This document shows positions 60,043 through 64,000 of a DNA stretch of 64,000 bases, piece by piece. Both the position numbers and the translations under genes were made by a program. This stretch comes from Agromyces sp. Root81 (GTDB lineage: Bacteria; Actinomycetota; Actinomycetes; Actinomycetales; Microbacteriaceae): the NCBI RefSeq assembly GCF_001429165.1, contig NZ_LMIR01000002.1, forward strand, positions 482,206-546,205. The letters are read 5' to 3'. A model generated the notes under the pieces. It was given only the letters and a program-made list of their open reading frames with translations, made no database searches and was not told the origin of the DNA. Numbering within the stretch: position 1 is the stretch's first letter; each line of letters opens with the position of its first letter.

Positions 60043-61846
60043 ACTGCTCCTGCTCGACGACCTCACCGAAGAACTCCGAGAAGCCGTCATCGATTGTCGG
60101 ATCCGCCGACAACAAGTCCTGTGCGGTCTGCTCGTAGGCCGCATTGTTGTGCGGCTGTGCATCGTAGGGCTGGCCGGTCGTTGGATTCGTACCGGCCGGC
60201 ACGGGCACAGAATACGTTGACCACGTATCGGTATCGGGCGGGCGGGCGGTGAGGTCGAGCGTGTGCACGACGTCGCCGTCGTGCTGCATCGAGACGACCT
60301 CCGTCTTCGGCGGGATCGCCATGTCGTCGATCGGCGCCCCGTACGCGAGCACCGCTTGAAAATTGAACTCGCTCGATCGGTTCGCAGCGAGGTGGCCGGC
60401 CAGGATGCCGCCCTGGCTGAAACCGACGAGCATGACCGGGTCGCTGGGCTGGATCCCCGCCTGCCGCATGGCCTCCATGACGGCACGTTCGTACTGGGTT
60501 CGCACCTCTGGGAAGAGCCGGAGAACGATATTGGTATCGAGGTCGTTGACTGCGCCGTCGCCGTTCATGTCCTCACCGAAGAAGACACCTGCGGCCTGCC
60601 AATCCTGCGTGCTCGGCAGCGTCACGACGTACCGCGGCGGTTCGCCCTCGATCCGTTTGATGTCGACGACGGTCTGCGACTCGCCACCCATCATGTCTGC
60701 GAACCCCTCGGCGGCAACGAAGTCGTCGAGACTGTCCATGCGCTCGACATCATTGGCGCGCTGCCAAGCGGCGAGCGACTGGCGATCGTTCTCATCAGGC
60801 GCGAACTCGCCTACTTCGGGGGTCGGGGCGAAGATCTCGATCGCGACCCGCCATGCGAGGACCGCTCCGAGGAACGTCACCGCGCTGAGCACCAGCGCCC
60901 AGAAGAGCGGACTGCTGAGGATCAGCACGGCAAGCGTGACGACCGTCGCGAGGATCAGTGCGAGGGCCGCCGTGACGATGAGCACCAGCGCCACCGTGAT
61001 CGCGAGCACGCCGGCGATGATCGCGACAGCGATGAACGCCAGCACCGCCGCGGCGACCACGACGATCACGAGCGCCGCGAGCGCGATCGCTGCGACCACG
61101 AGTGCGGCGACGACTGCGAGCCCGAGCAGCACGAGCGCTGCGACGACCACGAGCACCGCGGCGATGAGCACGAGGACTGCCGCGACGACGGCGAGGATGG
61201 CGCCGACCACCGCGGCGGCGATCGCGAGGAGCACCTGCCCGACCGCTTCGAAGAAGTCGCCGATCGAGCTCCAGAGGTCGTCCCAGAACGAGTCGTTCAG
61301 GTCACTGCCCTCGACGACGGAGCGGATGCGCCCGATGGCGACTTCAGCGGCACGGTCCCTGGCGGCCAGCGCATCCGCGTGGCGCTGCTCCGCCGCGGCG
61401 CCGGCGGCCGAGAATCCCTCTGCGGCCGTCGCGAGTCCGCTGATCGATCGCTCGAGCGTGCGCGTCTCGCTCGCCTCGGCATCGGGGGCGAGACCTCGGA
61501 GCTCCTCGCGCAGCGCGCTCGCACGACGCGATGCCGCCTGCTCATCGGCCGCGGCATCCGCTGCATCGCGTTCGGCGCGCTCCGCCTCCTCCTGTGCCGC
61601 CTCGAGCGCGGCCGCGAAGTCGACGAGGGCGTCGCCGGTCTCCGCGTAGCGGCGTTCTGCGCCGCCGATCTCCGACGCGAGTCGAGCGGCATCCTCGCGC
61701 ACCCGGTCGATGGCGAGACTCACCATCGCCCCAGGGCGGGCGATCTCCTCAAGGTCGGCGACCGCGGTGCGGATCGCCGTCGCCGTCTCGCGATAGTGCT
61801 GACCCGTGCGACGCAGGACGACGGGGTCCCCGGGGATGGCACCCAT
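60026..61846 (-). CDS. Large protein: coiled-coil N-terminus, long membrane region, C-terminal alpha/beta-hydrolase
   Basis: 606 residues. Residues 1-180 are charged, alanine-rich helices (LXG/WXG-type secretion module pattern). Residues ~201-333 are almost wholly Ala/Val/Leu/Ile, several membrane passes. From ~360 comes a serine hydrolase: nucleophile S477 in GFSQGG, acid probably D523 or D525 (QHDGDVVH), His probably H566 (QPHNNAAYE). A dockerin/EF-hand-type loop, DMNGDGAVNDLD, is at 426-437. Starts at ATG overlapping the 95-residue gene's stop. Predicted lipase/esterase toxin exported by a type VII system (inference from order and parts); a membrane enzyme is the alternative. Confidence 0.75.
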   Translation of the reverse strand: MGAIPGDPVVLRRTGQHYRETATAIRTAVADLEEIARPGAMVSLAIDRVREDAARLASEIGGAERRYAETGDALVDFAAALEAAQEEAERAERDAADAAADEQAASRRASALREELRGLAPDAEASETRTLERSISGLATAAEGFSAAGAAAEQRHADALAARDRAAEVAIGRIRSVVEGSDLNDSFWDDLWSSIGDFFEAVGQVLLAIAAAVVGAILAVVAAVLVLIAAVLVVVAALVLLGLAVVAALVVAAIALAALVIVVVAAAVLAFIAVAIIAGVLAITVALVLIVTAALALILATVVTLAVLILSSPLFWALVLSAVTFLGAVLAWRVAIEIFAPTPEVGEFAPDENDRQSLAAWQRANDVERMDSLDDFVAAEGFADMMGGESQTVVDIKRIEGEPPRYVVTLPSTQDWQAAGVFFGEDMNGDGAVNDLDTNIVLRLFPEVRTQYERAVMEAMRQAGIQPSDPVMLVGFSQGGILAGHLAANRSSEFNFQAVLAYGAPIDDMAIPPKTEVVSMQHDGDVVHTLDLTARPPDTDTWSTYSVPVPAGTNPTTGQPYDAQPHNNAAYEQTAQDLLSADPTIDDGFSEFFGEVVEQEQYAFSE

Positions 61847-62133
61847 CAGGCACCGCCTTCGGATGTCGCGAGCGACCGATCGAGGTCGTTGAACGCCTGC
61901 TCGATGTCGCCGAGCGCGCCGGCGAGCTTCTCGAGGTTGTCGGCGAAGTCGCGCCGACGGTCGTCCCACGTCGAGGCGAACCGCTCGACCGTGTCGGCGA
62001 GTCCGTCGTGGCCGCAGGCGGAGGCCGCCGCGTGCGCAGTGTCGTCTGACGCGTCGAACGTGCGCTTCACTGTGCGCGCCTGGGTCGCCGCGTCACTGAC
62101 GACGGTCAGGTCGAGCCGGATGAGGTCGGACAT
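61846..62133 (-). CDS. Small WXG100-like helical protein
   Basis: 95 residues, acidic, two predicted helices separated near residue 50. SDLIRLDLTVVSDAATQARTVKRTFDAS ... FASTWDDRRRDFADNLEKLAGALGDIEQAFNDLDRSLA: the W at the turn replaces a strict WxG. AAGGAG 5 nt before ATG. Directly precedes the hydrolase (TGATG), the position of LXG-toxin partner (Lap) proteins. WXG100 membership is by size and pattern. Confidence 0.65.
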   Translation of the reverse strand: MSDLIRLDLTVVSDAATQARTVKRTFDASDDTAHAAASACGHDGLADTVERFASTWDDRRRDFADNLEKLAGALGDIEQAFNDLDRSLATSEGGA

Positions 62134-62177
62134 GTTCGCTCCTTGGGCGACGTCGTTCATGGCCGGATACGGCACGA

Positions 62178-62206
62178 GCGGGGAAGGACGAAAGGCCCTT
62201 CCCCGC
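62178..62206 (-). terminator. Hairpin after the broken WXG100 gene
   Basis: Perfect 10-bp stem GCGGGGAAGG (62178-62187) with CCTTCCCCGC (62197-62206). The right arm lies in the duplicated segment; the copy at 63831-63842 lacks the left arm, so only this copy forms a hairpin. Confidence 0.6.
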
Positions 62207-62364
62207 ACGAAGCTCACTCAGCGGCTCAGTTGCCGGCGAGTGCCTGGTCGGTGTCCTTGATCGCCTGCATCATCTTGCGCAGGGACTCGCCCATGTCGCT
62301 GATGCCCTCGATCGCCTTCTCGAGACCCGTGGTCAGCTCGTTGTAGCCCTCACCGAACTTGCCC
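62189..62364. repeat. 176-bp duplication, copy 1
   Basis: Near-identical to 63825-64000 without indels; by eye two mismatches. Carries the 3' half of a WXG100 gene and its downstream sequence. Copy 2 continues past the window edge. Confidence 0.9.
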
Positions 62365-62524
62365 ACTTGCCCGACGCGTGCTGCGTCTTGAAGTCGTCGC
62401 CGAGGAGACGGTCGACATCGTCCTTCAGACGGCGAAGCACGTCGCCGATCTCCTCACGACCGCTGTCGAGCTTGCCGGCCATCGACTCCATCTCGCCGTA
62501 AGACGCCTTGAAATCCGCCATCAT
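62226..62524 (-). pseudogene. WXG100 gene broken by an 8-bp tandem duplication
   Basis: The start reads MADFKASYGEMESMAGKLDSGREEIGDVLRRLKDDVDRLLGDDFKTQHASGK, then out of frame. Deleting one of the two ACTTGCCC copies (62357-62364 and 62365-62372, + strand) rejoins it to FGEGYNELTTGLEKAIEGISDMGESLRKMMQAIKDTDQALAGN, about 95 residues with the WXG100 helix-turn-helix pattern (W replaced by F). Unrepaired, the product is ~63 residues and ends TSVRATTS-like. The end is identical to the copy at 63862. Possible phase switch or decay. Confidence 0.8.
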
Positions 62525-62679
62525 CAACCCAATCACTCAAACCTTCGCCACCCGGAACCGGGCGGCCATCACGAGACTACGACAACCCGCCGGCGCAGAG
62601 AATGGGGAGGACTCCCCATCGGCGCGGTGACGTGCGTCCCTGCCCCGAGGCGTACCGCGCCGAGGTTCCACACCGAGGG

Positions 62680-63570
62680 CTACACGAGGTATCGGGCCGC
62701 GACCCATCCGGTCGCGCGGAGCCGTTTCACCGACGAAGCCGGGAGGATCCCGCGGCGCGCGATCTCGGCGACCGCGGCCGCAAATGCTGCGTCCAGCCCG
62801 TCGAACGACGCCGAGGTCAGACGTGACAGCTGCTCATTCACCCGATCCTGGGCGTCCTCGCTCGCGCTCAGGAGTTCCATCCGCTCGCCGGCGCCGGCGC
62901 GCGCACCCGACGGGGGGTGAAGCCTGCCGCCCGATACACCGCGGCTCGCCTCCTTCTGCGCGGCGATCGCCAACGGCACCGCGACGGCGCAGAGCACGAC
63001 AGCGGCGACCAGGGCAACCATGCCGGCGGCTTCGGCCTCGCCGAGAACGCGGAACGTCATGCCGATCACGGCCGCGACGCCCATGACGGCGGCCGTCCAC
63101 ACGAACCCGGCACGCATGACGGCCGCTGAGTTGGCTCGCTGCGCACGCAGTTCGTCGCGTTCGCGGCGTGCGAAGGCGACACCGACACCGAGCAGCACGA
63201 GCGCCACCCCGACGCTGATCACCACGGTGGGCGCGACCACGTGGATCTGGTCGAGCTCGGTTCCACCCGTGAGTCGGCCTGCGCCCGCCGCCGCACCCAT
63301 CGCCCAGGCCGCGGCGAACACTGCGATGAGGTCAGGCCCGGGTGTCACGGTTCTCGCAGGTTTCGTACTCCCGCCCAGCAGCGCCCGTTCGAGCGGCGCG
63401 ACTCGCGCATCGAACGCGCGGTCGACACCCCGCACACTGTCAGCCACAGCTGGATCGGCCGAGTCGAGCACCGCCTCTTGTACGCGGCGGGCCACCTGAC
63501 GCGGCGAATCGCCTGAATCGAGCGGCATCGTCCGTGCCAGCGTTGTCGCGGCCTCGAGCAGGTCGTTCAT
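62680..63570 (-). CDS. Membrane protein of the accessory cluster
   Basis: 296 residues. An N-terminal soluble part of ~85 residues (DLLEAATTLARTMPLDSGDSPRQVARRVQEAVL), four or so helices (LIAVFAAAWAMGAAAGAG, VISVGVALVLLGVGVAFA, GFVWTAAVMGVAAVIGM, AAGMVALVAAVVLCAVAVPLAIAA), then a helical soluble C-terminus. Function unknown. ATGA overlap with the remnant gene upstream. Confidence 0.65.
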   Translation of the reverse strand: MNDLLEAATTLARTMPLDSGDSPRQVARRVQEAVLDSADPAVADSVRGVDRAFDARVAPLERALLGGSTKPARTVTPGPDLIAVFAAAWAMGAAAGAGRLTGGTELDQIHVVAPTVVISVGVALVLLGVGVAFARRERDELRAQRANSAAVMRAGFVWTAAVMGVAAVIGMTFRVLGEAEAAGMVALVAAVVLCAVAVPLAIAAQKEASRGVSGGRLHPPSGARAGAGERMELLSASEDAQDRVNEQLSRLTSASFDGLDAAFAAAVAEIARRGILPASSVKRLRATGWVAARYLV

Positions 63571-63803
63571 TCCCCCTCCAGTCTGACCGAAGCGACGACC
63601 TGATCCGCATGCGCCATCAACACGGTGGCGAAGGACACGCGATCGGCGATGGCGGTCGCCACCAGGAGCGAGTCGCCGCGCCGGAACGCAAAGTTGAATC
63701 GTGCCCCCGACCGACCTTCCTCGGATGAATCGGTGATGATCGCCGCACGACGACCGGCGCCCCAGTAGTCGTTCGTCACGGTTTCGACAGCCGGGTGGAG
63801 CAC
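63567..63803 (-). pseudogene. 5'-truncated remnant fused to the WXG100 duplication
   Basis: The readable part from GTG is LHPAVETVTNDYWGAGRRAAIITDSSEEGRSGARFNFAFRRGDSLLVATAIADRVSFATVLMAHADQVVASVRLEGE. Its end pattern (hydrophobic strand then helix) resembles the C-terminus of the 225-residue protein. The frame stays open upstream through the repeat (LSELRAGKGLSVVADE...), i.e. through the 3' region of the WXG100 copy, so the real 5' end was probably lost at the duplication junction. 78 residues annotated. Confidence 0.55.
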
Positions 63804-63824
63804 CGCGGTCTCGTCGGCGACGAC

Positions 63825-64000
63825 CGAAAGGCCCTTCCCCGCTCGAAGCTCACTCAGCGGCTCAGTTGCCGGCGAGCGCCTGGTCGGTGTCCTTGATCGC
63901 CTGCATCATCTTGCGCAGGGACTCGCCCATGTCGCTGATGCCCTCGATCGCCTTCTCGAGACCCGTGGTCAGCTCGTTGTAGCCCTCACCGAACTTGCCC
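63825..64000. repeat. 176-bp duplication, copy 2 (runs off the window)
   Basis: Matches 62189-62364 base for base except about two positions. The window ends exactly at ACTTGCCC, so whether the 8-bp duplication is also here cannot be seen. Confidence 0.9.
63862..64000 (-). CDS. WXG100 family protein (C-terminal part, partial)
   Basis: The last 45 residues: GKFGEGYNELTTGLEKAIEGISDMGESLRKMMQAIKDTDQALAGN, identical in reading to the repaired copy. The 5' part is beyond the window. WXG100 proteins are secreted as helical-hairpin dimers by type VII systems. Confidence 0.75.
   Translation of the reverse strand, partial: GKFGEGYNELTTGLEKAIEGISDMGESLRKMMQAIKDTDQALAGN

Overview
The window is high-GC DNA from an actinobacterium. 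Gene content and order fit Micrococcales, most probably family Microbacteriaceae (an Agromyces-like genus is plausible, but the genus cannot be fixed by eye). The signs are the S10-spc-alpha and str ribosomal clusters, a groES with CIRCE operators and no groEL beside it, GuaB plus a GuaB3-type paralogue, tailed ribosomal proteins, GTG starts and many leaderless genes of the form TANNNT-N6-8-start.

Layout. (1) 1-5.7 kb: the 5' part of a GuaB3-type gene, a small membrane protein, an ABC-F ATPase, a PatB/MalY-type PLP lyase and guaB. (2) 5.8-11.9 kb: a branched-chain amino acid (Liv) ABC transporter, livHMGF on + with its binding lipoprotein on - and a HIT protein between; LivH carries an extra secreted N-terminal domain. 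(3) 12-16.8 kb: a RarD-type transporter, groES between two CIRCE elements, a tandem-duplicated start region before a methyltransferase, and three small membrane proteins. (4) 16.9-24.1 kb: glmS-acpS-alr-tsaE-tsaB-rimI-tsaD (cell-wall precursors plus t6A tRNA modification), with coaA divergent. (5) 24.1-47.7 kb: glmM, rpsI-rplM, truA, an acyltransferase, a decayed acetyltransferase, then rplQ-rpoA-rpsK-rpsM-rpmJ-infA, ptsI, map-adk-secY and the spc and S10 ribosomal genes back to rpsJ. Strong hairpins sit inside these clusters, and no S14 gene lies between rplE and rpsH. (6) 47.7-57.8 kb: an OsmC protein, a hypothetical gene, an OafA-type acyltransferase, a 53-bp tandem array grown from the tuf terminator, tuf-fusA-rpsG-rpsL, and three family-restricted genes of which one is frameshifted. 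(7) 57.9-64 kb: an accessory cluster on the - strand. It has WXG100-type small proteins (one gene duplicated and frameshifted), a 606-residue protein with an N-terminal coiled-coil, a very long hydrophobic middle and a C-terminal serine alpha/beta-hydrolase, then three paralogous lipoproteins and a 225-residue protein, all with touching or overlapping ends.

Most interesting: region 7 looks like a type VII-secretion lipase/hydrolase toxin module with small WXG partners and a family of lipoprotein immunity candidates. Also notable are the stacked terminator repeats behind tuf, the recurring GGATGCC word (in genes and as inverted pairs in terminators), and a uniform set of about a dozen leaderless starts, two of which share an identical 16-bp stop/-10/start junction. 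Functions given for conserved genes rest on recognised motifs; statements about regulation and the accessory cluster are inference.
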